A stretch of 64,000 nucleotides of DNA from assembly GCA_016703425.1 (NCBI GenBank), contig JADJCA010000029.1, forward strand, positions 558,001-622,000. The letters run 5' to 3'. Numbering within the stretch: the stretch's first letter is position 1; each line of letters starts with the position of its first letter. Shown here one piece after another: positions 37,047-46,381 of the stretch. The position numbers and the translations under genes were made by a program. The DNA comes from Myxococcales bacterium (GTDB lineage Bacteria > Myxococcota_A > Polyangia > Polyangiales > Polyangiaceae). The notes under the pieces are model-generated. The model worked only from the letters and a program-made list of their open reading frames with translations. It ran no database searches and had not been told where the DNA came from.

Positions 37047-38156
37047 TCACAGGAGCGCGTCGGACAGGTCGGCCCAGAGGTCGTGAGGGTCCTCGATGCC
37101 TACGCTCAACCGAAGCAGCGAGGGCGGGAGGTGTTCCTGTCCGGGAATGGCAGCGCGCCGCTCTAGGGTCGACTCAACGGCGCCAAGGCTCGTCGCATGA
37201 CGGATGAGCGTGGTGCGCTCGCAGACCCGGTCGGCCTCCTCGGCGCCGCCGGCGACGTCGAACGAGATCACCGTCCCGAAGCCGCGGAGCTGCGCCTTTG
37301 CCACTTGGTGTGTCGGGTGCGATTCGAGCCCGGGATAGCGAGTCACTCGGACGTGGGGATGGCTCTCCAAGCGCCGCGCGAGCGCCAGGGCCGTGCTTTC
37401 TGCTCGCTCCATGCGCAAGGCCATGGTGCGTGCGCCACGTACCGCGAGGAACGCCTCGAGCACGCCAGGCGTGGCACCTCGGACCTCCCGCGCCTGTCGC
37501 AACGAGTCGTAGAGGGATCGCCTCCGCGTCGTCGCCACGCCGGCGAGCAAGTCGGAGTGTCCGCCGATGAGCTTCGTCGCGGATTGCACCGAGACGTCGG
37601 CTCCGAGCTCGAGGGGCTGCTGATTGAGGGGCGTCGCGAAGGTGTTGTCGACGGCGAGGATCGCCTCGGGCTTGCGCGGCGCCGCGCAGATGGCGCGGAG
37701 GTCGGCCACGACGAGCAGCGGGTTCGACGGAGACTCAAGCCAAAGAAGATCGGCGTACGAACAGGCGCGAAGCCAGCCCGCGGTGTCGTCGGTCGCAAGT
37801 TGCTCGACGGACCAACGCTTCTTCCGCTGCCCCTCGAGCGCCAAACGCTTCACGCCCTGGTAGCAGTCGGTGGGCACCACCACGGTCGCGCCGCTCGTGA
37901 GCTCGTCGAAGATTGCTGCGATGGCCGCCATGCCAGAAGCAAAAGCGACGGAATCGCCGGCCTCGAGGTGACCGAGCAGTTCTTCGAGCGCCTCCCAAGT
38001 CGGCGTGCCGTCGTCGCGCGCGTATCCGCGCGCGCCGCCAAGGACGAAGTTGGACGCTGGAACGAGCGGCACGTTCAAGGGCGAGCCCTGGGCTCGCGGA
38101 CGGCCTGCCGAAACAAGAAGGGAAGCCAGCGCTCGCGGGCGCTCAGCGTTGCTCAT
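37047..38156 (-). CDS. PLP-dependent trans-sulfuration enzyme (cystathionine gamma-synthase/lyase family)
   Basis: 369 residues from ATG 38156; the longer frame to 38252 is not protein-like. The PLP Lys lies in SATKLIGGHSDLLAG, with the cofactor Asp in AVDNTFATPL and the phosphate-binding FASGMAAIAA. The usual RxxNPT motif is replaced by ARDDGTPTWEAL, so the substrate-binding end is atypical. The family makes or breaks C-S bonds in cystathionine, homoserine-ester or methionine metabolism in the cytoplasm. No met or cys genes are adjacent, so the exact reaction is left open. Confidence 0.85.
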   Translation of the reverse strand: MSNAERPRALASLLVSAGRPRAQGSPLNVPLVPASNFVLGGARGYARDDGTPTWEALEELLGHLEAGDSVAFASGMAAIAAIFDELTSGATVVVPTDCYQGVKRLALEGQRKKRWSVEQLATDDTAGWLRACSYADLLWLESPSNPLLVVADLRAICAAPRKPEAILAVDNTFATPLNQQPLELGADVSVQSATKLIGGHSDLLAGVATTRRRSLYDSLRQAREVRGATPGVLEAFLAVRGARTMALRMERAESTALALARRLESHPHVRVTRYPGLESHPTHQVAKAQLRGFGTVISFDVAGGAEEADRVCERTTLIRHATSLGAVESTLERRAAIPGQEHLPPSLLRLSVGIEDPHDLWADLSDALL

Positions 38157-38196
38157 GGCGCGAGTTTGCCACGGCGACGCACGCGAGCGGCTCGAA

Positions 38197-38906
38197 TCAG
38201 CCCTTCGGCGCGTTGCCCTGCACGACAGCCTGAACGCGGCCTCGTGCGTCAAACTTTACCGGCGTCAGCGCGGCGCAGACGATTGCGTGCGCCTTGCGCG
38301 CTTCGAAGGCGAAGGCGCCGCCCACCAAGGCGATGCCGAAAGCCGGGAAGACGAACGAGAGGAGGCCCGCGAGCTGTCCCGACGCGAGCATGACGACCCC
38401 ACTTATCAGTCCCCCGATGAGCGCGAGGCCCATCCACAGGAGCACGAAGGCGGCCACGAACCACGGGAGTTGCATGCGGACGTGAAGCGACGCCCCATAG
38501 GACTTGGCCTCGACGCGGAGTTGCAGCGCGGGAAGGAACGCGTTGCGATACGAGATGCGCCTCGACGCCTCGACGACCTGTCCCGTGATGTGCCCCTTGA
38601 GCGGCCCCGTTTGGACGAGCGTCAAGAACGTGTCGAGCGCGACGGCGGGCGTGTCGCTCGTGTGGAGTGTGTACGACCAGAAGGGCCAGAGCTCCCGTGC
38701 GCGAAATGGACCGGCGGGCCCGGAGGATGGGCTATCGCCGCGCGGCGACGCTCGAGGTCGAGGTCGAGGCGCTCGGCGAGGGCGGTCAGTTCTTGCGCGG
38801 AAAGGCCCGCAGCGGGCGCCGGCATCTCGGCGCCGCCAACCTCTTCGAGCGCTTCGTGCGCCGCGAGAGCCCGCGCGAGCGCCACCTCTTCGCCGTCGCG
38901 ATACAT
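38197..38906 (-). pseudogene. Two-helix membrane protein, one frameshift
   Basis: From ATG 38906 the first part reads MYRDGEEVALARALAAHEAL and a Leu/Glu-rich helix through DLDLERRRAAIAH; near 38710 the reading passes to another frame that continues FRARELWPFWSYTLHTSDTP, a beta-rich segment, and two membrane helices (FVAAFVLLWMGLALIGGLI, GLLSFVFPAFGIALVGG) before a short cytoplasmic tail. The combined length is about 236 residues. No family recognised. The N-terminal helix may bind a partner. It lies 40 nt upstream of the PLP gene on the same strand. Confidence 0.55.
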
Positions 38907-39091
38907 GGGCGGGAGGTGCCCTGGCGGGGCACCACGCAAAGAGGAAAACGTGAGCGTTCGTCGCGAGTCCCGCGGCGCGAGAACAGGGAAGAGTCGCCCC
39001 TCGCCCCCATCCCCCCATCCCCGCCCACATCGGCCCACGAGAATCGGCGAAGATTGGGCTCTCTCGGCGCCCTCGTGCCATGCTCGTTACG

Positions 39092-39962
39092 ATGACTGAG
39101 GGCGACCGCCGCCGCCGCGACCCCTCCCGTCGCGATCCACGGGCCGAGCCTGATGGGGACGACTCATCGGTGGAGCGGCCCTTCGAGCGTCCTTCCTCAG
39201 GGCATCGCCTCCCCGAGGAGTCGTCGAACGCTCGCCTTCGCGCGCTCGTTGTCGAAGAGACCCGCTCGCCGCTCCGCGACGCGCGTCGCGATGCGTCGGT
39301 CGTCGACGAAGGCGAGCTCGGTGCTCCGCCGCATCGCGTGGCTCGGCCCGTTGTCGACGCTTCCGCGTCCATCGACGCCCCCATCGACACCGCTTCGGAC
39401 GCCTCGGTTGAGACACCGAGCGAGCCGCTCGAGTCGCGCTCTCTTCGACACGCGCGCGCTCTCGAGCGCGCCGCCGCCGCCGCTCGATTCGGTCTCCATC
39501 GCCCTCAACGCGGCGAACGCGTCTTCGGCGGCGCGGGCCGCGTCCGGCACGGGCGGTGTGCCGCTCGCGAGCGTTGAGCGCTTCATTGACGAAGGTCGCT
39601 GGGACGTCCTCTCCGACATGCTCGAAGCCTCGGCCCGCGCCGGTGAGCTGCCGCCGCACCTCATGATGGTCTACGCCGTGGCGCGCGCCGAAGCGCACCC
39701 CGAAGACGCCGGTCTCGTGGCCTTGGCCATCAAGGCCTCGGCCGACGCCTACGGCGTCCCCGAAGCGAGTCCCATCGCGTGCCTCCTCGCCAAGCGCACG
39801 CTACGCCGCACGCCGCGCGAGTGGGGCAAGCGGCCCGCTCCTCGCGGAACCATCTCCACCATCATCGTCTTCGTCGCGCTCGTGCTCGGGGGCGGCGGCG
39901 GCTTCTGGCTCAGCACCACCAAGGTGCAGATCCCGCTCCCCGCGTTCTTGCTCTCGAGGTAG
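39092..39962 (+). pseudogene. Acidic protein with C-terminal membrane anchor, one frameshift
   Basis: ATG 39092 opens an Arg/Asp/Glu-rich, disordered region of about 110 residues (TEGDRRRRDPSRRDPRAE, DASASIDAPIDTASDASVE). Between about 39430 and 39500 the reading moves to the other frame (ALFDTRALSSAPPPPLDSV), followed by a helical domain (ASVERFIDEGRWDVLSDMLE, MMVYAVARAEAHPEDAGLVA) and a final membrane helix, TIIVFVALVLGGGGGFWL. It is probably tail-anchored with the bulk in the cytoplasm. No family is recognised. It diverges from the gene at 38906. Confidence 0.5.
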
Positions 39963-40010
39963 CGCCCGCGTCGCGTGCGTGGCCCCTGCCCCGCCACGGA
40001 GCGCGCGCGC

Positions 40011-41045
40011 TCAGGCAGGAGCCGCTACCGAGGCGACGCTCTTCTTCGTCTTGCCGTCGAGCATGTGGGCCTTGCCCTTGCTCTCCACCATGAAGAAGTG
40101 CCCCCGATCGGTGAGGAAGTGCCACGCGACGGTGCTGGCGCCGTCGTGCTTGTAGCTCGGATCGCCCGCCGTGACGCGATCGAGCTCGTGGCCCGCGCGC
40201 TTGCATAGCGCACGGATCAACTGGAGGTATCTCGGTTCGGCGGCCAACGCCTTCGCGATACGACGCGCGCGATCGGGCAGCCGCGCCCCTCGGCGCTTGA
40301 GCTCTGCGTCCAGCTTGGCGGCCGGCAGCGCCACGAGGTCCGCGTGCCCCTTGAGCCAGCGTGCGTTCAGCGTGGTGAGCTCTTCCTTCTCTTGCAGCCG
40401 GTAGAAGGCGTCGTCGATTTTGGCGAGCGCGTCGCGGGTCTTGTTCGTTCCGAAGTACTCGCTGGCGAGGAACTCCTTCACCTTCTTTTGGCCGAGCGCC
40501 ACGAGCCCCTCGACGCCCTTCTCAAAGAGCGCCAGGTGCTTCTTGGCGCCCATCGACTCGAGGCCCTCGGTGACGAGCGTGAAGACCTCGCCCGACGCGC
40601 TGGCGTTGTAGACGAACTGCGAGAAGCCGCCGTTTTGCATCTGCGCCAGGTAGTAGTCGACGTAGTAGCTGCGAAGCGCGTCGCGGGAGATCTCCTGGGC
40701 CTCCAAGTGCTGCGCGAAGAGGCCGTTGACGACGGCGATGTTCGCCTCGATGACCGCCGACGGGTCGGGGCTCTTCAAGCTCTCGTTCGTGAGGAGCAGC
40801 GCCTCGTGGCCGGCGCTTGCGGCGGAGGCGACCTTCTTGACGGCCTTCCTCTTCGCGGTCGTGGTCTTCGTGGCAACCTTCGGCGCCTTCTTCGTGCTCT
40901 TCTTCGAGTCGTCCTTCGCGGGAGCCTTGGCTCTCGGCGGCGCCGCCTTCGCCTTCGCCCTCGCGGGGGGTGCCTTGCGGACGGTCTTCGAGGGGTGCTT
41001 CGCCTTCGTTGTCTTCTTCTTCGATGCCACGCGGCATCTCACCAC
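40011..41045 (-). CDS. DMP19/DUF4375-domain protein with Lys/Ala/Pro-rich N-terminal tail
   Basis: 344 residues. The first 75 are nearly all Lys, Ala, Pro, Arg and Thr (KKTTKAKHPSKTVRKAPPAR), a histone-like basic tail. The following domain fits DMP19/DUF4375: YYVDYYLAQMQNGGFSQFVY, FTLVTEGLESMGAKKH and LDDAFYRL-like helices. DMP19 from other bacteria is a DNA-mimic protein; the basic tail here would rather suggest nucleic-acid contact. An alternative GTG start at 41030 removes only five residues. A similar Lys-rich tail, at the other end of the protein, is found in the SUKH protein at 21417. Confidence 0.75.
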   Translation of the reverse strand: MVRCRVASKKKTTKAKHPSKTVRKAPPARAKAKAAPPRAKAPAKDDSKKSTKKAPKVATKTTTAKRKAVKKVASAASAGHEALLLTNESLKSPDPSAVIEANIAVVNGLFAQHLEAQEISRDALRSYYVDYYLAQMQNGGFSQFVYNASASGEVFTLVTEGLESMGAKKHLALFEKGVEGLVALGQKKVKEFLASEYFGTNKTRDALAKIDDAFYRLQEKEELTTLNARWLKGHADLVALPAAKLDAELKRRGARLPDRARRIAKALAAEPRYLQLIRALCKRAGHELDRVTAGDPSYKHDGASTVAWHFLTDRGHFFMVESKGKAHMLDGKTKKSVASVAAPA

Positions 41046-41103
41046 GGCTTGGGCCGAGTGGCGAGCCGTCCCTGGCGATCGCGGCGACGGTCGCTAGGGA
41101 CGC

Positions 41104-41907
41104 TCAGTTTCGCGCCTGCGGCAGCCCGCTCGCGATGACCCGCTGAAGCTCGTCGGTGAAGGCGGTGAACGCTTCGTCGCCGAGGGCCGCCGGCGGCGCC
41201 GCCATCGGCTTGTGGAACACCATGCCCAGCTCGACGCCTCGCACGAGCGGCTTCATGTTGCGGCTGAAGAGCTCGGAGCCGCCGTAGCTCGTCACCGGGA
41301 GGATGAGCGTGTTGGGCGCGCCGCGCACGAGCTCCTTGAGGCCGCCCGTTTTGAACGGCTTCATCGCGCCGGTCTTCGAGCGCGTGCCCTCGGGGAAGAT
41401 GACCGCCGTCACACCTTCGTCGCGAACGCGGCGCGTGAGGTCTGCGATGGCCGCCTTGGACTGCGCCGGATCTTTGCGGTTGATGAGCGCCGAGCCGCCG
41501 CGGCGAAGGTTGTAAGATACACCGGGGACGCCACGCGCCAGCTCGACCTTCGAGACGTAGCGAGGGTTGAGCTTGCCCAAGTGCTCGGTCAGCAGCGAGA
41601 TGTCGAGCAGCGACTGGTGGTTCGACACCACGATGTAGTTCTTGGTCTGGTCGACGTTCTCGAGGCCGCGCACGCGGATCGTCGCGCCGGACCGGCGCGC
41701 GCCCCGGTTGATGGAGCGTGCCATGGCGCGCGACGCGTCTTGTTGCGCGTCGGGGCCGAAGCGCCACGCGACGCGTTGCACGACGTCGTAAACGACGATG
41801 GACGTGAGGACGCTCGAGACGGCGTAGCCCGTGGAGAGCCAGTCTTGGACGCCATCCGTGGCGAGCGCGAGGGCCCGGGGAGCGCGGCGAAGGGTGAGGT
41901 CCAGCAT
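41104..41907 (-). CDS. plsC: 1-acyl-sn-glycerol-3-phosphate acyltransferase
   Basis: 267 residues. It carries the acyltransferase blocks NHQSLLD (NHxxxxD catalytic dyad), GVSYNLRRGGSALINRKD and FPEGTRSKTGAMKPFKTG. An N-terminal hydrophobic segment (STGYAVSSVLTSIVVYDVV) can anchor it in the inner membrane. It transfers an acyl chain to lysophosphatidate to form phosphatidate in phospholipid synthesis. It diverges from gnd across 205 bp. A related acyltransferase of other lysolipids cannot be excluded. Confidence 0.9.
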   Translation of the reverse strand: MLDLTLRRAPRALALATDGVQDWLSTGYAVSSVLTSIVVYDVVQRVAWRFGPDAQQDASRAMARSINRGARRSGATIRVRGLENVDQTKNYIVVSNHQSLLDISLLTEHLGKLNPRYVSKVELARGVPGVSYNLRRGGSALINRKDPAQSKAAIADLTRRVRDEGVTAVIFPEGTRSKTGAMKPFKTGGLKELVRGAPNTLILPVTSYGGSELFSRNMKPLVRGVELGMVFHKPMAAPPAALGDEAFTAFTDELQRVIASGLPQARN

Positions 41908-42113
41908 CGGGGCTGAACCCTACACAAAGGTCTTCGTCTCGCAACCCGCGGGGCCAAATTCACGGGCGTTTTTTCCCTACCCGGTCGAAGAAGCGTCGAA
42001 GAAGCCGCCAAAAGAGGCGGGACGCTTGAGGCCCGCCCTCGGAGGCTCGTACCCTCTCGATCCCGCGACCACCCCGGCCGCGCGGAACTCAGCGAATCAA
42101 AGAGGCAAAGCGC

Positions 42114-43562
42114 ATGTCGAACGCGGATTTTGGTCTCGTGGGCCTGGCCGTCATGGGCGAAAACCTGGTCCTCAACATGGAGAGCCGAGGCTTTCGGGTG
42201 GCGGTCTTCAACCGCACCACGACCCGCGTCGATGAGTTCATCAAGGGCCGGGGCGCCGGGAAAAATCTCGTCGGGACGCACTCCCTGAAGGAGCTGGTGG
42301 CGGCCCTCAAAAAGCCGCGACGCGTCATGATCATGGTCAAGGCCGGTGGCGCCGTCGACGCAGTCTTGGACGAGCTCGTCCCGCTGCTCGAAGCCGGTGA
42401 CATCGTCATCGACGGCGGCAACACGCACTTCCCCGACACCGACCGCCGCGAGAAGCGGCTTCGTGACAAGGGCCTCTACTTCATCGGCGCCGGCGTCTCG
42501 GGCGGCGAAGAGGGCGCCCTCACCGGTCCTTCGATCATGCCCGGCGGCGCCAAAGAAGCGTGGCCCGCGGTCGCGCCCGTGTTCCAGGCCATCGCCGCGA
42601 AGGTCGACGGCGCGCCGTGTTGCGAGTGGATCGGCCCCGCCGGCTCGGGCCACTACGTGAAGATGGTGCACAACGGCATCGAGTACGGCGACATGCAGCT
42701 CATCGGCGAGGCGTACCACCTGCTCTCGTCGCTCGGCGGTCTCGACGCGAAGGCCCTCGCCGGCGTCTTCGGTCGTTACGACGAAGGGCCCCTCGACAGC
42801 TACCTCATCGAAGTGACCCGCGACGTCTTCGGCACCGTCGATCCGGAGACCGGCAAGCCGCTCGTCGATCTCATCTTGGACGTGGCCGGCCAGAAGGGCA
42901 CCGGCAAGTGGACCGTCGGCTCCGCCGCCGATCTCGGCATTCCCCTGACGCTCATCGGCGAAGCCGTCTTCGCGCGGTGCATCTCCGCGCAGAAGGACGA
43001 GCGCGTTCGCGCGAGCGAGCGCCTCGCGGGACCCAAGCCGTCGCGCGTCGACGCCGCCGAGCTCGAGAAACACGTGGAGCAGGCGCTCTACGCCGCGAAG
43101 ATTGTCTCGTATGCGCAAGGCTTCGCGCTCCTCCGAGCGATGGCGAAGGACTCCAAGTGGCCGCTCGACTACGGCAGCATCGCCATGATGTGGCGCGGTG
43201 GCTGCATCATCCGGAGCGCCTTCTTGGGCAAGATCAAGGAGGCCTTCGAGAAGAACGCCGACCTCGAGAACCTCATGCTCGATGAGTTCTTCCAAGGCGC
43301 GCTCGCGCGCGCGCAAGAAGGCTGGCGCCGCGTGCTCGGCCTCGCCGTCCAGAACGGCATCCCCACGCCGGCCATGAGCGCCGCGCTCGCCTACTACGAC
43401 GCGTACCGAACGGCGCGCCTCCCGGCGAACTTGCTCCAAGCGCAGCGCGACTTCTTCGGCGCGCACACCTACGAGCGGACCGACAAGGCGCGCGGCCAGT
43501 TCTTCCACACGAACTGGACCGGCCACGGCGGCACGACGTCGAGCACCACGTACAACGCGTAG
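42114..43562 (+). CDS. gnd: 6-phosphogluconate dehydrogenase, decarboxylating
   Basis: 482 residues, the usual length of the long form. NADP fold GLAVMGENLVLNMESRG, IDGGNTHFPDT, VSGGEEGAL, the catalytic GSGHYVKMVHNGIEYGDMQ, and the C-terminal RDFFGAHTYERTDK are all intact. It oxidises and decarboxylates 6-phosphogluconate to ribulose 5-phosphate in the pentose phosphate pathway, in the cytoplasm, giving NADPH. It appears monocistronic and is followed by a strong hairpin at 43575-43603. No other pentose-phosphate genes lie in the window. Confidence 0.97.
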   Translation: MSNADFGLVGLAVMGENLVLNMESRGFRVAVFNRTTTRVDEFIKGRGAGKNLVGTHSLKELVAALKKPRRVMIMVKAGGAVDAVLDELVPLLEAGDIVIDGGNTHFPDTDRREKRLRDKGLYFIGAGVSGGEEGALTGPSIMPGGAKEAWPAVAPVFQAIAAKVDGAPCCEWIGPAGSGHYVKMVHNGIEYGDMQLIGEAYHLLSSLGGLDAKALAGVFGRYDEGPLDSYLIEVTRDVFGTVDPETGKPLVDLILDVAGQKGTGKWTVGSAADLGIPLTLIGEAVFARCISAQKDERVRASERLAGPKPSRVDAAELEKHVEQALYAAKIVSYAQGFALLRAMAKDSKWPLDYGSIAMMWRGGCIIRSAFLGKIKEAFEKNADLENLMLDEFFQGALARAQEGWRRVLGLAVQNGIPTPAMSAALAYYDAYRTARLPANLLQAQRDFFGAHTYERTDKARGQFFHTNWTGHGGTTSSTTYNA

Positions 43563-43574
43563 AGACGACCGCCC

Positions 43575-43603
43575 CGATCCGGGATCGCGAGGCTCCCGGA
43601 TCG
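43575..43603 (+). terminator. Hairpin after gnd
   Basis: A perfect 10-bp stem (arms 43575-43584 and 43594-43603) with a 9-nt loop, 12 nt after the gnd stop. There is no T tract, as is common in high-GC genomes. Confidence 0.65.
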
Positions 43604-43720
43604 CCCATGCTCCAACGCGTGGCGAGGCGCTAGGGCCCCAGCGCCGCGCGGCGACGTGGGGCCGGAAAAGGGGCTTCTCTTCGCGAGGAGCCACAAGCCG
43701 GGCCGGCGGCGCGTCTCGGC

Positions 43721-44602
43721 ATGAAGTCTGCGAGCCCTTGGTCGCTCGTGCCGACTCGCCCGCTCGCTCATGGACTATTTACGCTCGCCCTCGCGGCGGT
43801 GGCGTCCCTTGGCGGCGTGGCTTGCGGCGACCAAGGCGACTCGGACACGGCGGGAGGCGAGCCCGACGAGGCCGCGATCATGGGGGGTGCGCGCGACTCC
43901 GCGCATCCCGCCGCCGGGCTCTTGATGGCTGGCGAGCCCAAGGCCGGCGACTCGTCGCCGCCGACCTGCGGCGGCACGCTCGTGGCCCCGAACGTGGTGC
44001 TCACGGCAGCGCACTGCATGGGGCAAACGCTCAGCGCGTTCTACTTGGGTCAGGGCGTGCCCATCACGATCTTCGACGAGCGCACCAAGGCGCTCAAGTC
44101 GATGCGCCGCTTCGCCGTGCGCGAGGTCATGGTGTTTCCGTCGTTCGAGGTCGCGCGAGCCTTTCGGCCCGACGGCTCCATCGACAGCGGCTACGTCTGC
44201 GGTCGCGAGATCATCGACGTGGCGTTGGTGCGCCTCGACAAACCCGTGACCGACGTGACGCCGGTGCCGCTCGGCGACGCGCCGAGCGTGGGCGCGGCCT
44301 GCGAGGTCGTCGGCTACAGCACGCACAAAGATCCGGCTCGCGACTTCGAGACCACCCACGAGCGGCGGGTGGCCCATCGGCGCGTTCGCGAGGCGGCGCC
44401 CTACCGCCTCTTCTCCGACAGCCTCGACGGCGCGACGCGCCAAGGCGACTCAGGCGGCGGCCTCTTCTGTGACGGGCGCATCGTGGGCGTCCTCTCGTGC
44501 ACCCCCAAGTGGAACCCGGGCGCGAGCGCGACCTACGACGATCACGCGCGCTTCGACGTCGTTCGCGGCTGGGTCGACTTTCAGATCGGCCGCTGGAAAT
44601 GA
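43721..44602 (+). CDS. Trypsin-like serine protease lipoprotein
   Basis: 293 residues. A signal peptide ends in SLGGVAC, then a Gly/Asp/Glu linker. IMGGARDSAHPAAGLL resembles the activation site of chymotrypsin-fold enzymes. The triad is complete: His in LTAAHCMG, Asp in IIDVALVRLDKPV, Ser in RQGDSGGGLFC. Asp about six residues before the Ser is not obvious, so specificity is uncertain. Lipid anchoring places it in the periplasm or on the surface. It converges with the RCC1 gene, with a hairpin between the stops. Confidence 0.9.
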   Translation: MKSASPWSLVPTRPLAHGLFTLALAAVASLGGVACGDQGDSDTAGGEPDEAAIMGGARDSAHPAAGLLMAGEPKAGDSSPPTCGGTLVAPNVVLTAAHCMGQTLSAFYLGQGVPITIFDERTKALKSMRRFAVREVMVFPSFEVARAFRPDGSIDSGYVCGREIIDVALVRLDKPVTDVTPVPLGDAPSVGAACEVVGYSTHKDPARDFETTHERRVAHRRVREAAPYRLFSDSLDGATRQGDSGGGLFCDGRIVGVLSCTPKWNPGASATYDDHARFDVVRGWVDFQIGRWK

Positions 44603-44603
44603 C

Positions 44604-44622
44604 CGCGCGCGATGAGCGCGCG
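44604..44622. terminator. Hairpin between convergent genes, probably bidirectional
   Basis: A 7-bp G/C-only stem with a 5-nt loop, starting 2 nt after the protease stop and 15 nt before the RCC1 stop. No T tract on either side. Confidence 0.55.
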
Positions 44623-44636
44623 ACGGGCGTCGGCTC

Positions 44637-46220
44637 TCACATTCCGAAAACGGAGACGGGGCTGGCGGAGCCGGTGAGGCTGTTGTTGCCGAGCTGACCG
44701 CGCGAGTTCGAACCCCAGCAGCGGACCGGCCCAGCGGCGACACGGGCGCACGTGTGCGAGCTGCCGGCGGCCACCTCCGAGATCGGGAGGCCCGCCAAGG
44801 AGACCTTCACAGGCTCCGACGATGACGCGGCTACGCCGTCGCCGAGCTGCCCCGAGCTGCCGAGGCCCCAACACTCGACGCCGCTCGCGCCGTCGACGGC
44901 GCACGTATGGTACGTGCCAGCCTCGACTTGCGTAGCTCCGACGAGACCCGGCACCTCCGTGGGCGCGAGGCGGCTTGTCGTGGTCGCGTCGCCGAGTTGG
45001 CCGCTGGCGTTGTCGCCCCAGCAATGGATCGACGACGTCGTGCGGGAGCACGTGTGCGAGATGCCGGCCGTGATGGTGAGGATTCCGGCGGGAGCGCCGG
45101 CCACGACGACCGGCGTGAGCCGCTCGTCCACGGAGGCATCGCCGAGTTGGCCCGCGTCGTTGGCGCCCCAACAGGAGATCGACGCGTCATCGAGCAGCGC
45201 GCAAGAGTGCGAGGAGCCGCACGCGATGGCAACGGCCGCGCGCGGCAAGCTCACCGTGAGCGGCGCGCTCGACGAGTTGGTGGTGCCGTCACCGAGCTGC
45301 CCGTGGTCGTTGACGCCCCAACACTTGACCACTCCGCCGGTGGCGATGGCGCAGGAGTGATCGCGGCCGACGGCCAGCGCGAGGGCGCCGGTGCCGAGCG
45401 TCGAGACGGTCTGCGGGATCTTGCTGCCGAGGTTGTCGCCGGTGCCAAGCTGGCCTTCGCCGTTGCCGCCCCAACAGCGCGCCTCGCCGGTCGAGAGGAG
45501 CGCACACGTGTGAATGTTGCCGGCGCCCACCGCGACGACGTTGGCCGTGAGACCCGAGACCTGAACGGCCGCCTTGCGATCGGTCAGCGTGTTGTCGCCG
45601 AGCTTCCCGGAGCCGTTTGAGCCCCAACATTTTAGTCCCGCGCTCGCCGTGACGGCGCACGTGTGGTTGCCACCGGCCGACAAGGTCGGGCCCGTTTGGA
45701 GTGGCGGAGGGGTCGGTCCGCTGCAGCACCCGGCGGCGCAAGGGGTGAAGCCCGCGATGCACTCGAGCCCGCACTTCGCCGCGCTGCACACTGCGGTGGC
45801 GTTCGCGGAGGTTGCGCAGGCTTTGCCGCAGCCGCCGCAATGCTCGGCGCTCGCCTGCACATCGACGCAAGCGCCGCCGCAGTTGTCGAGGCCCGTCGGG
45901 CACGACGCCGAGCACTTGCCCGAGGCGCAGACTTGGCCCCCGCTGCACGTCTTGCCGCAAGCGCCGCAATGTTTCGGGTTGCTCGAGGTGTCGACCTCGC
46001 ACCCGTCGTTCGCGCGCTTGTTGCAGTCGGCGCGCGCGCCCTTGCACGTGAGCGTGCTCGCATCGCCGGTGCCAGCCCCACCGTCGCCTGTCGGCTCCGT
46101 GCTCACGGACGCGTCGTCATCGGGCCCCGCGGGGAGGGCGTTGCCGCTGAAGCCGGAGCCGCTGCAAGCAAGGGCGGGAACGGCTACGAGTCCGAGGGAC
46201 AGAAGCAGGGCTTTTCGCAT
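44637..46220 (-). CDS. Lipoprotein with Cys-rich repeats and seven RCC1 repeats
   Basis: 527 residues from ATG 46220; the longer frame to 46295 is untypical. The signal peptide ends in VPALAC. Residues about 60-170 hold myxobacterial-type Cys repeats (NPKHCGACGKTCSGGQVC, AEHCGGCGKACA). The rest is an RCC1 propeller with seven CWG..GQLG-type blades (CWGSNGSGKLGD, CWGGNGEGQLGTGD, CWGVNDHGQLGDG, CWGANDAGQLGD, CWGDNASGQLGD, CWGLGSSGQLGDG, CWGSNSRGQLGN). This is a surface binding scaffold common in Polyangiales; a ligand is not known. Confidence 0.9.
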   Translation of the reverse strand: MRKALLLSLGLVAVPALACSGSGFSGNALPAGPDDDASVSTEPTGDGGAGTGDASTLTCKGARADCNKRANDGCEVDTSSNPKHCGACGKTCSGGQVCASGKCSASCPTGLDNCGGACVDVQASAEHCGGCGKACATSANATAVCSAAKCGLECIAGFTPCAAGCCSGPTPPPLQTGPTLSAGGNHTCAVTASAGLKCWGSNGSGKLGDNTLTDRKAAVQVSGLTANVVAVGAGNIHTCALLSTGEARCWGGNGEGQLGTGDNLGSKIPQTVSTLGTGALALAVGRDHSCAIATGGVVKCWGVNDHGQLGDGTTNSSSAPLTVSLPRAAVAIACGSSHSCALLDDASISCWGANDAGQLGDASVDERLTPVVVAGAPAGILTITAGISHTCSRTTSSIHCWGDNASGQLGDATTTSRLAPTEVPGLVGATQVEAGTYHTCAVDGASGVECWGLGSSGQLGDGVAASSSEPVKVSLAGLPISEVAAGSSHTCARVAAGPVRCWGSNSRGQLGNNSLTGSASPVSVFGM

Positions 46221-46381
46221 GGGCGGCGCCCTCGGCGAGGCCGAGGCCGCGGAAAAGTGTCTCCATGGTCGCCCCGGCGCAAGGTTTGCTGTCAATTCAG
46301 CGCAATTTCGCCGAAATCGGGACCCCTCGGAGGGGTCTTTTCCCTCGCCCTTGCCGCGCCGCGGGCTGATAGTCGTCGAAG

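Noticed and set aside
41940..42000. T-run and inverted bases between plsC and gnd as a terminator
   Set aside because: The flanking genes are divergent, so no transcript ends here; a promoter role is more likely but no clear -35/-10 was found.
41589..43694. Antisense open frame of 701 codons opposite gnd
   Set aside because: It lies across gnd and the plsC start and gives low-complexity Arg/Ala/Glu text; gnd is certain.
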